From: a virus
IMG/VR virus record: IMGVR_UViG_3300046501_000429
Location: 1 to 39,617 of that record
DNA length: 39,617 nucleotides
Reading direction: 5' to 3' (one strand)
Shown here: one piece after another, positions 26,187 through 33,973 of the stretch
How the letters are laid out: each line of letters begins with the position of its first letter
Position numbering within the stretch: position 1 is the first letter of the stretch
Position numbers and translations under genes: made by a program
Notes under the pieces: model-generated
What the model saw: the letters and a program-made list of their open reading frames with translations, nothing else
Told to the model about the DNA's origin: nothing
Databases searched by the model: none

Positions 26187-26205
26187 TGTAGGCCCGGGCG
26201 TTACA
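26187..26205. promoter_or_regulatory. Ogr-type activator site in the divergent O/P promoter region
   Basis: TGT AGGCCCGGGCGTT ACA shares TGTAGG and the N13 spacing with the PF site. It is the only such dyad in the 157-bp gap between O (leftward) and P (rightward), so it could serve both PO and PP. The centre is about 100 bp from O and 58 bp from P. Confidence 0.65.
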
Positions 26206-26253
26206 TGGCACATCGCTACGCCTTCATGCGCGCGAGGCGTCAGCATCTTCGCC

Positions 26254-28014
26254 ATGACGACAACCGAAGCCACTCCCATCCGCGATAACCGCCGTCAGGC
26301 CAAGTTCCTCTACTGGACCGGCCTGCGGATCTGTGCGATCGCCGAAATGCTGGATGAAAAGGAAAAGACCGTTCACGCGTGGAAAACGCGTGACGAATGG
26401 GATCGGGCCGATAACGTCGAGCGCATCGGTGGTGCGTTGGAAGCGCGCCTGGTGCAGTTGATCCTCAAGGATGGAAAGACCGGTGGTGAATTCAAGGAAA
26501 TTGACCTGCTGCACCGTCAGCTGGAACGTCAGGCCCGGATCGAGCGTTACAAGGCCGGCGGTACCGACACTGATCTGAACCCTAATCTTTCCAAACGCAA
26601 CGAAGGTCCAAAGAAGAAAGCGGCTCGCAACGAGTTCAGCGAAGAGCAAATCGAGCAGCTGACCGAGGCGTTCAAAGACGGCTGCTTTGGCTATCAGTTG
26701 GACTGGTACCGGGCGAGCAACCAACGCACAAGGGCGATCCTGAAAAGCCGGCAGATCGGTGCGACTTACTACTTTGCCCGGGAGGCATTCATAGATGCCC
26801 TGGTCACCGGGCGCAATCAGATATTCCTGTCCGCATCGAAGAACCAGGCGCACATCTTCAAGGCCTACATTCAAGGCTTCGCCCGCGAGGTTTGCGGCGT
26901 CGAGCTCACTGGTGATCCGATCATCTTGGCCAACCGCGCCGAGCTGCATTTCCTCGGGACCAACGCCAGAACCGCTCAGGGTTACCACGGTAATTTCTAC
27001 TTCGACGAATTCTTCTGGACGTTCAAGTTCAACGAGTTGAATAAGGTCGCCAGCGGCATGGCGATGCAGAAACAGTACCGTCGCACTTACTTTTCCACGC
27101 CATCGAGTATGGCGCATGAGGCCTACACGTTCTGGACCGGCGAGCGCTTCAACAAGGGCAAGCCTGTTGCGCAGCGGCTGAAACTCGACGTTTCGCACGA
27201 CGCGCTGCAGCAGGGCAGGTTGTGCGAGGACCGGATCTGGCGCCAGATTGTCACCATTCTCGACGCCGAGCAGCGCGGGTGTGATCTGTTCGACCTGGAA
27301 GAGCTGCGACTCGAGTACAACGCGGACGCTTTCGCGAATCTGCTGATGTGCCAGTTTGTCGACGACGGGGCGAGCATCTTCCCGCTCAACGTCCTGCAGC
27401 CCTGCATGGTCGACAGCTGGGTCGAGTGGTCCGAGGACTACAAACCTTTCGCCGCACGGCCGTTTGCCGATCGGCAGGTGTGGATTGGCTACGATCCAGC
27501 GGAAACCGGTGACAGCTCTGGTCTGGTGGTCGTGGCCCCGCCTTTAGTTCCGGGTGGGAAATTCCGCGTGCTCGAGCGCCACCAGTTCCGCGGGATGGAC
27601 TTCGCGGCGCAGGCCGAGGCGATCCGCCTGGTCACGATGCGCTACTGGGTGACGTACATCGGGATCGACATCACGGGTATGGGCTCTGGCGTGGCCCAGC
27701 TGGTGCGCCAATTTTTCCCCAACGTGACGACCTTCAGCTACTCCCCCGAGGTCAAGACGCGCCTGGTGCTCAAGGCTTACGACGTTATTCACAAAGGACG
27801 CCTGGAGTTCGATGCCGGCTGGATCGACATGGCCCAGTCGCTGATGGCGATCCGCAAAACCATCACGGCCAGCGGCCGGCAATTTACCTACACGGCAGGT
27901 CGCACCGACGAGACTGGGCACGCGGATCTCGCATGGGCGCTTTTCCACGCACTACATAACGAACCGCTTGAGGGGCAAACCTCAACGAATACCGGTTTCA
28001 TGGAGATTTATTGA
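26254..28014 (+). CDS. P: Terminase large subunit (ATPase) P
   Basis: 586 residues. An N-terminal HTH-like segment (LRICAIAEMLDEKEKTVHAW) is followed by the packaging ATPase with Walker-A-type KSRQIGATYYFAREAF (about 164-179) and Walker B in NFYFDEFFW. A nuclease-like C-terminal domain starts at IGYDPAETGDSSGLVVV (about 411). It pumps DNA into the capsid. It overlaps Q by 4 nt. Confidence 0.96.
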   Translation: MTTTEATPIRDNRRQAKFLYWTGLRICAIAEMLDEKEKTVHAWKTRDEWDRADNVERIGGALEARLVQLILKDGKTGGEFKEIDLLHRQLERQARIERYKAGGTDTDLNPNLSKRNEGPKKKAARNEFSEEQIEQLTEAFKDGCFGYQLDWYRASNQRTRAILKSRQIGATYYFAREAFIDALVTGRNQIFLSASKNQAHIFKAYIQGFAREVCGVELTGDPIILANRAELHFLGTNARTAQGYHGNFYFDEFFWTFKFNELNKVASGMAMQKQYRRTYFSTPSSMAHEAYTFWTGERFNKGKPVAQRLKLDVSHDALQQGRLCEDRIWRQIVTILDAEQRGCDLFDLEELRLEYNADAFANLLMCQFVDDGASIFPLNVLQPCMVDSWVEWSEDYKPFAARPFADRQVWIGYDPAETGDSSGLVVVAPPLVPGGKFRVLERHQFRGMDFAAQAEAIRLVTMRYWVTYIGIDITGMGSGVAQLVRQFFPNVTTFSYSPEVKTRLVLKAYDVIHKGRLEFDAGWIDMAQSLMAIRKTITASGRQFTYTAGRTDETGHADLAWALFHALHNEPLEGQTSTNTGFMEIY

Positions 28015-29069
28015 TGAGCAATAGCCGCAGCGAAACCACGCAGGTGTCCACATCAGCCCAGGCTGCGATCGCGGACCAGGTGCTGCCGGCAACGGGCGGC
28101 AAGATGGAGGCCTTCACCTTCGGCGATCCCACGCCAGTACTCGATGAGCGGGGGATTCTCGATTACCTGGAGTGCTGGCTGAACGGTCGGTGGTATGAAC
28201 CGCCGATGTCCCTTGATGGGTTGGCCAAGTCCTCCCGGGCCAGCGTGTTTTTGCAATCGGGCCTGAATTTCAAACGCAACATGCTGGCCCGCACCTTTAT
28301 TCCCCACAAGTTGCTGTCACGTCAGACCTTCGAGCAATTCGCCCTGGATTTCCTGTGGTGCGGCAACGGCTATCTGGAAAAGCGCGAAAACATGCTTCGC
28401 AGCACGCTGGGCTTGCAGCCCGCCCTGGGCAAGTACATGCGGCGCGGGGCTGATCTGGAAACCTACTACCAGGTACGCGGCTGGGGGGATGAATACGAGT
28501 TCAAAAAGGGGACCGTCTACCACCAGCGCGAAGCCGACATCAATCAGGAAATCTATGGCCTCCCGGAGTGGTTACCGGCGCTGCAGAGCGCGCTGCTCAA
28601 TGAGTCTGCCACCTTGTTCCGGCGCAAGTACTACAACAACGGCAGCCACGCCGGTTTCATCATGTACATGACCGACACTGCGCAGAACGAGACGGACGTT
28701 TCCGCGCTCCGGTCTGCGTTGAAGTCAGCCAAAGGGCCTGGCAACTTCCGGAACCTTTTCATGTATGCCCCCGGCGGCAAGAAGGACGGCATCCAACTGA
28801 TCCCCGTCAGCGAGGTGGCGGCGAAGGATGAGTTCGGCTCGATCAAGAACATCAGCCGCGACGACATGCTTGCTGCGCTGCGGATTCCCCCTCAGCTGAT
28901 GGGCATCGTTCCGCAGAACGCCGGCGGCTTCGGCTCGATCAAAGAAGCGGCGCAGATCTGGGCAATGAACGAGCTCGAGCCGATCCAGGCACGCCTGCAG
29001 CAGGTCAACGAATGGCTGGGAGAAGAGGTAGTTCGCTGGAAGCCGCTGGAGCCAGTTTCTGACAAATGA
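28011..29069 (+). CDS. Q: Portal protein Q
   Basis: 352 residues, PBSX/P2-type portal: FLQSGLNFKRNMLARTF, LDFLWCGNGYLEKRENMLRS, YYNNGSHAGFIMYMTDT and LRIPPQLMGIVPQNAGGFGS. It forms the vertex ring for packaging and tail joining. It is the last structural gene; accessory genes follow. Confidence 0.96.
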   Translation: MMSNSRSETTQVSTSAQAAIADQVLPATGGKMEAFTFGDPTPVLDERGILDYLECWLNGRWYEPPMSLDGLAKSSRASVFLQSGLNFKRNMLARTFIPHKLLSRQTFEQFALDFLWCGNGYLEKRENMLRSTLGLQPALGKYMRRGADLETYYQVRGWGDEYEFKKGTVYHQREADINQEIYGLPEWLPALQSALLNESATLFRRKYYNNGSHAGFIMYMTDTAQNETDVSALRSALKSAKGPGNFRNLFMYAPGGKKDGIQLIPVSEVAAKDEFGSIKNISRDDMLAALRIPPQLMGIVPQNAGGFGSIKEAAQIWAMNELEPIQARLQQVNEWLGEEVVRWKPLEPVSDK

Positions 29070-29132
29070 TCAGCCCGGGCGGCCGTTCATTTCAGCGTGC
29101 TGCCCTTTATCAATCCGAAGTAAGGATCACCA

Positions 29133-29894
29133 ATGTCTGCACCGATTTTCCCTTGGATGGGCGGCAAGCGCCGCATGGCGAAACACATCCTCCCGGAGTT
29201 TCCAGACCATGATTGCTACGTCGAACCGTTCTGCGGCGGTGCGGCCTTGTTCTTTATGAAAGAGCCCAGCCGGGTGGAGGTTATCAACGACTTCGACGGC
29301 GAGGTGGTGAACCTCTATCGAGTGGTGGCCAATCACCTGGAGGAATTTGTCCGCCAGTTCAAATGGGCGCTGGTGAGCCGCACCATGTTCGAGTGGGCCA
29401 AAGATCAAGCGCCGCGAACCCTCACCGATATCCAGCGCGCTGCGCGTTTTTTCTACCTGCAGAACCTGTGCTTTGGTGGAAAGGCAAAAGGCCGGACTTT
29501 TGGCACGGCGACCACATCGGCGCCGCGGCTCAATCTGCTGCGTATCGAAGAAAAGCTCAGTGATGCGCATCTGCGCCTGGCGCGGACCACTGTCGAGCAT
29601 CTCGACTGGAAAGAGTGCATTCGCCGGTACGATCGGAATCACACGCTGTTTTATCTGGATCCGCCGTATTGGGAAACAGCCGGGTACGACGCTGGTGAGC
29701 TTGGATTTGAGCAGTTCGAAGCCATGGCGGATCTGGCGTGCTCGATCCGAGGCAAGATGGTGATATCGGTAGGTGATCACCCGAGAATTCGGGAAGTGTT
29801 TGCCGGGCTGCGTCTTAAAGAGGTGCCGTTCCGGCATACCGTGGGCGGGAATGGCGGCATTGAGGTAAACGAGCTGGTTTACTTCAACTGGTGA
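29133..29894 (+). CDS. DNA adenine N6-methyltransferase (Dam/D12 class), solitary
   Basis: 253 residues with the D12-class order: IFPWMGGKRRMAKHI (AdoMet motif, 5-19), YVEPFCGGAALFF (29-41), INDFDGEVVNLYR, and the catalytic DPPYW at 176-180. AAGGA precedes the ATG by about 7 nt. No restriction partner is adjacent, so it most likely protects phage DNA or modulates expression. It follows Q after 63 nt and may be read from the same transcript. Its target (GATC in Dam relatives) is not shown here. Confidence 0.93.
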   Translation: MSAPIFPWMGGKRRMAKHILPEFPDHDCYVEPFCGGAALFFMKEPSRVEVINDFDGEVVNLYRVVANHLEEFVRQFKWALVSRTMFEWAKDQAPRTLTDIQRAARFFYLQNLCFGGKAKGRTFGTATTSAPRLNLLRIEEKLSDAHLRLARTTVEHLDWKECIRRYDRNHTLFYLDPPYWETAGYDAGELGFEQFEAMADLACSIRGKMVISVGDHPRIREVFAGLRLKEVPFRHTVGGNGGIEVNELVYFNW

Positions 29895-29912
29895 CAGACA
29901 ATCTGGCGGAAG

Positions 29913-29934
29913 GCACGCCCTGGGCTTGGCGTGC
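29913..29934. terminator. Weak hairpin between converging methylase and hydrolase genes
   Basis: GCACGCC pairs with GGCGTGC around an 8-nt loop, between the stop codons of two convergent genes. There is no T-run, so a terminator role is tentative. Confidence 0.3.
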
Positions 29935-29954
29935 TACCGCTTCACAGCATGTAA

Positions 29955-30839
29955 CTAAAAGAATACGAAATACAAGGTCAACGCTATGGCCAATAGAATT
30001 AATGCTGCAATACCAGTTTTCTGATGGGCCGCGAAAAGAGTCAAAAAACCAGTTTTAGGGCGGTTCGGATCGAGCTCCCATTCAGACGGAACAATTTCGT
30101 CGGATTCAAATAAAGGGCGCCAGTATTTCTTTATGTGCATCCGATTATTTTCGAAAAACTCGCTGTGAGAGTAATCGAAATATCTGTCTGTTACTGTCGC
30201 GTTTTTAAATCCAACACGGCCAGTACTCCCGTATCCCCAGGTAGCGCAGCTGGCTATTAGTGGCCAGATATCTCTGACGCCAACGTCATTAATAATTGAG
30301 CTCTTTCGCATGCTTCGAGCATTGCGATCCCATGGATAACTGCGCTTAATAAAGCATCCACTCAGCACAATTTTCTCAAAGCTAATGTCTGGATGATCCT
30401 CCAGAATTCTGCTTACCACATATGTGCCAAAACTGTGAGCAATTACTGAAATTCGAGCCAGCGGCTCCTCGTCTTTCAGTTTTCTGATGTCACGCACAAT
30501 TTTATTAACGGGGCCGTCCCGAAATGGACTAGCTAACTGTATCCCGGTAACTACGTCATAGCCTAAGTCATGAACTTGCAAGTTTGGCACGCCATGAAAC
30601 TCTCTTTGGACGTCCCGCTGCCAAGCCCCATCCGTTCGAATTCCATGGATGAGTACTAGTATTTTTGAATCTGCGCTGTCTCGAATGCCGCTGCGCTTGT
30701 TGTCGACCAACGCATCGAACAAGTCTTTTTGATCTTCGGAGATTGTCGCGCGGAGTAAACTAAATACTTCTTTTCTTTGTTTAGGGTCAGTTGCAGCCCA
30801 CAGTTTTTCAACTAATTTAATAATTTCAGTGGAGTTCAT
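29955..30839 (-). CDS. Membrane-anchored alpha/beta hydrolase, third gene of accessory cassette 1
   Basis: 294 residues from ATG 30839. A helical N-terminal region (1-55) is followed by an alpha/beta-hydrolase fold: oxyanion strand LVLIHGIRTDGAW (62-73), nucleophile elbow VIAHSFGTYV (132-141, Ser136), candidate acid Asp185 or Asp190, and candidate His225 in FDYSHSEFF. The C-terminus is one hydrophobic span (about 275-294, IAALILLAIALTLYFVF). It overlaps the upstream gene by 14 nt and is visibly AT-rich compared with the phage core. The fold suggests a lipase or esterase held at the membrane, an effector design seen in some anti-phage systems. Function is inferred, not shown. Confidence 0.85.
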   Translation of the reverse strand: MNSTEIIKLVEKLWAATDPKQRKEVFSLLRATISEDQKDLFDALVDNKRSGIRDSADSKILVLIHGIRTDGAWQRDVQREFHGVPNLQVHDLGYDVVTGIQLASPFRDGPVNKIVRDIRKLKDEEPLARISVIAHSFGTYVVSRILEDHPDISFEKIVLSGCFIKRSYPWDRNARSMRKSSIINDVGVRDIWPLIASCATWGYGSTGRVGFKNATVTDRYFDYSHSEFFENNRMHIKKYWRPLFESDEIVPSEWELDPNRPKTGFLTLFAAHQKTGIAALILLAIALTLYFVFF

Positions 30840-31212
30840 CTTTTGCCACGCTATACATGGTTTCAAGGTCACTGTCACTGACTTCCATTTCAACGCCTCG
30901 CAAAGGGTCGAAAACTTGTGTGGGGCAGTCGTACCAGCTATTTACTTGCAGTATTTCAGGGCCTAGCGGTGACCTGATAATCAGCCGCCGCTCCATGATT
31001 CCCGACTGTACTAGTAGCGTCGTCACTTTCGCAAAGCGAGCAGAACTTCCTGCTTGAGAAATATCAAACAAGCGAGTGATGTTCATGGTCACATCATAAA
31101 CTTTTGCGCCGCTGGCCCTTTCGATATCTTCAAGGTGCTCAGCAACCCTAACCAAAGCATCAGCAATTTGCGGATTTTCTTTAATTAAGGGAGAGAATCT
31201 TTTCGATAACAT
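30826..31212 (-). CDS. Small winged-helix-like protein, second gene of accessory cassette 1
   Basis: 128 residues, MLSKRFSPLIKENPQIADAL. The segment ARFAKVTTLLVQSGIMERRL then IIRSPLGPEILQVNSW resembles a winged-helix recognition helix and wing. It ends with an acidic VSDSDLETMYSVAKDEL tail. It overlaps the 342-aa gene by 32 nt and the hydrolase by 14 nt, so the three are translationally coupled. I do not recognise the family; an adaptor or regulator is plausible. Confidence 0.8.
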   Translation of the reverse strand: MLSKRFSPLIKENPQIADALVRVAEHLEDIERASGAKVYDVTMNITRLFDISQAGSSARFAKVTTLLVQSGIMERRLIIRSPLGPEILQVNSWYDCPTQVFDPLRGVEMEVSDSDLETMYSVAKDELH

Positions 31213-32209
31213 AAGAATATTCCCCAGGCGTGCAAGTTGCTGTTATTGCAAACTCGTGCAGCAAGCCATTCAAATGCACATGTATTTGACGGCTCGCGTC
31301 ATCTGGCATTATAAACCAAATATTAGAACCCGTCACAAAACCTTTTTGTGCCATGAAACTTTTCATTGCAGCGGAGGATCCACTGTCTTCTGAAAGGTTT
31401 TTAGACAAGTTTTGCGCAGCGAGGTTCATTGATATGCCGAAATCATTCATCGCAGTAGTTGTGCTGTAACGAATAATGCCGGCGAATTCTTCCTGTTTGT
31501 TATATAAAGTGTCTTTCGCGGCGCTCAGTGATACAGGTTCGAAAACGCTAACTGGCACAAACTTAAGAGCCATGTGAATAATGGCGGATAATTGTTCGTG
31601 GTACTTAGTCGAAGTGTCTCTGGATGCGATGCGGATTTGCAATAATCCATCGCGATTCAAATTGGCGATACTAATCGCCCTTTTTTTCGTTATCTGATAG
31701 GTCTTAGTTCTTTGGCTTGAAGCGGCGTCCCAGTTATCTTCTAAAAGTTTACTGCTTTCCCGAGTTTCGCAAATCTTCACTGTTAAAGAAATTGGGCCTG
31801 AGCCATTTGGTGCCTCTTCCAACCGGATGTCTACAATCTCGGGAGCTTCCGGCATTTCAAGGTGCAAGGGAATAGACATGCGCTCGAGAACATTTAGCTC
31901 GGTTGCCGCCGATTCTATCCGTGTTCTTTTCAGGATTTTTTCTGCGTCAGCTGGGGAGCATTTGAAGAGAAAAATATGTTGTTTTCCATACTCTTCCACT
32001 TGCCGTAGCAAGACTGACAAGTCATCGATCGTTAATTTTTTTGATTCGAGTGCCGGCAGAACCCGTTGGTTGTAAAGCTCATCCCAGTTGGGTGCGGTAA
32101 TCGGGACATTTCGGTCGCGCAAAAAATCACGAACGACTTCAAGGCTACTGGCCTCTCTGATCAGCCCAAACACCGTTTTAGCTTGTTTCTGTTCTGCGGG
32201 GTTAAGCAC
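31181..32209 (-). CDS. Unrecognised 342-aa protein, first gene of accessory cassette 1
   Basis: Begins MLNPAEQKQAKTVFGLIREA. The N-terminal about 100 residues are helical (VVRDFLRDRNVPITAPNWDE), the middle is beta-rich (SIPLHLEMPEAPEIVDIRLE, GPISLTVKICET), and the C-terminal part (about 205-342) mixes helices and strands, ending HEFAITATCTPGEYSYVIEK. No Walker, nuclease or membrane motif is evident. As the lead gene of the operon it could be the sensor component. Base composition is AT-rich like its partners, supporting joint transfer. Confidence 0.8.
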   Translation of the reverse strand: MLNPAEQKQAKTVFGLIREASSLEVVRDFLRDRNVPITAPNWDELYNQRVLPALESKKLTIDDLSVLLRQVEEYGKQHIFLFKCSPADAEKILKRTRIESAATELNVLERMSIPLHLEMPEAPEIVDIRLEEAPNGSGPISLTVKICETRESSKLLEDNWDAASSQRTKTYQITKKRAISIANLNRDGLLQIRIASRDTSTKYHEQLSAIIHMALKFVPVSVFEPVSLSAAKDTLYNKQEEFAGIIRYSTTTAMNDFGISMNLAAQNLSKNLSEDSGSSAAMKSFMAQKGFVTGSNIWFIMPDDASRQIHVHLNGLLHEFAITATCTPGEYSYVIEKILSLN

Positions 32210-32442
32210 TAGCGAACTCCATTCCTGAAAACTTCTGAGTGACCGTCAACGGATGGCCGACTTCGTTTTACAGAGATGGCAGCGGTCCCTCATAGGCGAC
32301 CTCGCCTGGCTTGCGTTTAGACGCCGCTTCCCTGCTGCTGAATTTTCGCCTTTAACACGAATGAACACAATCACCGCATCGAAATATATCGGGTGACTGT
32401 AGGCCCGGTGGTGCTTCCTGCTTTTCTCATTTCCATGCAAAA

Positions 32443-32464
32443 ATACTGTTCGTGCATACAGTAT
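32443..32464. promoter_or_regulatory. LexA-like SOS box
   Basis: ATACTG-N10-CAGTAT is a perfect 6-bp inverted repeat containing the CTG-N10-CAG core of LexA sites. It ends 12 bp before the ATG of the 90-aa gene at 32477, so bound LexA would block its promoter or ribosome site. Confidence 0.7.
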
Positions 32465-32476
32465 AGGTCAACATTT

Positions 32477-32749
32477 ATGGCTCGCGAGCTGCCCCCATTT
32501 CGGCCCGTTACGAAAGCCGAGCTGCGCTACTTCTGGAGCAATCATTCCGAATGCCGGCGGCTGGTGCTCGAAGTGGAGCGCTACCGTCGTGTGATCGCAG
32601 AAATCGATGACCTGTACAAGACCACGCACCAGGCGTGGCGCGAACACTTCGGCGGCAACCTGACGGCCCTGCATCTGCTACAGCAGGTGATGACAGAGGA
32701 ACGAGAGCGGTTACCTGCAGGATTCGCTGACAAGGATGGAAGGCAATAA
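32477..32749 (+). CDS. Small protein behind a LexA-like box (90 aa)
   Basis: From ATG 32477 (MARELPPFRPVTKAELRYFW) the frame gives 90 residues with YRRVIAEIDDLYKTTHQAWR and ALHLLQQVMTEER. This type of protein recurs in Pseudomonas phages. It is helical and soluble. The SOS box directly upstream suggests damage-induced expression, comparable to the Tum antirepressor of phage 186 by regulation, not by recognised homology. A hairpin follows the stop. Confidence 0.8.
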   Translation: MARELPPFRPVTKAELRYFWSNHSECRRLVLEVERYRRVIAEIDDLYKTTHQAWREHFGGNLTALHLLQQVMTEERERLPAGFADKDGRQ

Positions 32750-32781
32750 AAAGCCCCCACGCTCCTATCAAAGGTGGGGGC
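32746..32781 (-). terminator. Terminator at the end of the leftward antirepressor operon
   Basis: GCCCCCAC and GTGGGGGC form a perfect 8-bp stem. On the minus strand it is followed by a T-rich run. It lies between the plus-strand 90-aa gene and the minus-strand 79-aa gene and probably ends leftward transcription. It may also slow rightward transcription. Confidence 0.75.
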
Positions 32782-32797
32782 TAAGTGCGGAGGTGAA

Positions 32798-33037
32798 TCA
32801 GCCCGGCACATTTCCAGAGCGTGTCAAAACATCCTGCAGCTTATCCATGGCCTGTTTCATCAAGTGGGCCTCATCGTCGTCCAGGGCGTGGCTGGTGAAT
32901 TCGAACCAGCCCACCCGCTTGGCGAATTGTGCGAGAGCCAAGGCTTCAGCGCTGGACAGGCATTCGCTTTGACTGGCCCCCGATGATGCGGTGAGGGTTA
33001 GGGTATTTCCGCCGCGGCTATCTGTTGTCTCAGTCAT
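32798..33037 (-). CDS. Hypothetical phage protein (79 aa)
   Basis: Begins MTETTDSRGGNTLTLTASSG; the second part, ALALAQFAKRVGWFEFTSHA then DDDEAHLMKQAMDKLQDVL, resembles small uncharacterised Pseudomonas phage proteins. AAGGGG lies upstream of the ATG. It follows the antirepressor in the same direction, separated by a large hairpin. No function assigned. Confidence 0.75.
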   Translation of the reverse strand: MTETTDSRGGNTLTLTASSGASQSECLSSAEALALAQFAKRVGWFEFTSHALDDDEAHLMKQAMDKLQDVLTRSGNVPG

Positions 33038-33060
33038 GTTCGTTGTCCCCTTTCTATAAA

Positions 33061-33121
33061 GAGGTGAAAGCTATCGCCCTTACCGTCTGCTTACCAAGAC
33101 GGTAAGGGCTGCCTTCACCTC
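33061..33121. other. Large nested hairpin after the antirepressor gene
   Basis: CCCTTACCGTCT (33077-33088) pairs perfectly with AGACGGTAAGGG (33097-33108). Outer arms GAGGTGAA and TTCACCTC (33061-33068, 33114-33121) also pair. No T-run follows on either strand. It may be an mRNA-stability element, an attenuator or a protein-binding dyad. Confidence 0.6.
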
Positions 33122-33953
33122 ATTGGACTTGGATCTGGGCCGGCTTCTTGAACACCCAGCACTTGGTTGTGGTTTTGCGAATGATGCTGTCCACCGCCTT
33201 TTGCCCCAAAAATTGTGGCTCGGTGCAGCGTTTCAATGCGTTGGTTACGTCGGTACCGACGATCGTCTGAACGCCATTGGCAGCGAACAGTTCGACCAGG
33301 TGCGGCATGTTCAGCGCGATCAGTTGAGGATCCTTGGAGTGGTTGTAGATGATGCCCTTGGTGTCCAGCTGCAGGAGCGCGCTCCAGAAGTCTGCGACCA
33401 CGTCCGCTTGCGGCAGCTCGACGGTGCCGAGGGCGTCCAGATCCGGAACGGGCAGGCCCATGGCGTTGGACAGGTTTGTGATCTCGACGCCAAGCAGATC
33501 CCGCATCGACCGATTGCGACTACGCATCAGCTCTTTCAGTAGCACCAGGCGATGTTTCGATAGGCTGATCTGTTGCGCGATGGTGACGGCACCAGGTCGA
33601 ACGGCCACGCCTTTGGTCCAGTAATTCCAGAGCACCTCGTCGCACTCTTCCTGGTACCGAATGATTTTGTCGCGCAGTTCGGGTGCCACTTTGTTCGGGC
33701 TGATCGAGTAGAGCCAGGCTGCAAGTTTTCGCAGGGGAAGGCAGGTCATTCCGTACTGTTTGCCATCGGCGCCAGTTGTCACCATTTCGGTGACGACTGA
33801 GCCGAACCGCTCGTTGATCTTCCTGTGCTGCACCTGCCAGGCCAGCCCCATGTTTTCGACAACAGACCGCATTGCGACATAGGGTTCGTTCTCTTTGCCT
33901 ACCAGCACAATGGTGTCGCCATGAAACGGAACGGGCATCAGTTGGGTGTTCAT
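33120..33953 (-). CDS. Phage antirepressor (P22_AR_N) with primase-like C-terminal domain
   Basis: 277 residues. The N-terminal half is the P22_AR_N domain: MPVPFHGDTIVLVGKENEPY, VENMGLAWQVQHRKINERFG, MTCLPLRKLAAWLYSISPNK and VAPELRDKIIRYQEECDEVL. Such proteins inactivate repressors. The C-terminal part (about 185-277) shares VVA-D/E-FW, NHSK, IA-x-N, FLxxKAVDS and TxKCWxF with the last 100 residues of this phage's own primase. It lies in a leftward operon after two small genes that start behind a conserved leader. It is a candidate trigger for release of the repressor at 7404. Confidence 0.88.
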   Translation of the reverse strand: MNTQLMPVPFHGDTIVLVGKENEPYVAMRSVVENMGLAWQVQHRKINERFGSVVTEMVTTGADGKQYGMTCLPLRKLAAWLYSISPNKVAPELRDKIIRYQEECDEVLWNYWTKGVAVRPGAVTIAQQISLSKHRLVLLKELMRSRNRSMRDLLGVEITNLSNAMGLPVPDLDALGTVELPQADVVADFWSALLQLDTKGIIYNHSKDPQLIALNMPHLVELFAANGVQTIVGTDVTNALKRCTEPQFLGQKAVDSIIRKTTTKCWVFKKPAQIQVQ

Positions 33954-33973
33954 GATGTGAGTCCTTTCAGTAT

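Noticed and set aside
26224-27198. 324-aa minus-strand frame opposite terminase P
   Set aside because: It is the antisense shadow of a clear large-terminase gene with its own ATPase motifs.
32210-32442. Possible leftward gene (frame 32246-32440) upstream of cassette 1
   Set aside because: The frame overlaps the SOS-controlled promoter region, lacks a clear ribosome site and has no family I recognise. It may be a remnant, but evidence is too weak.
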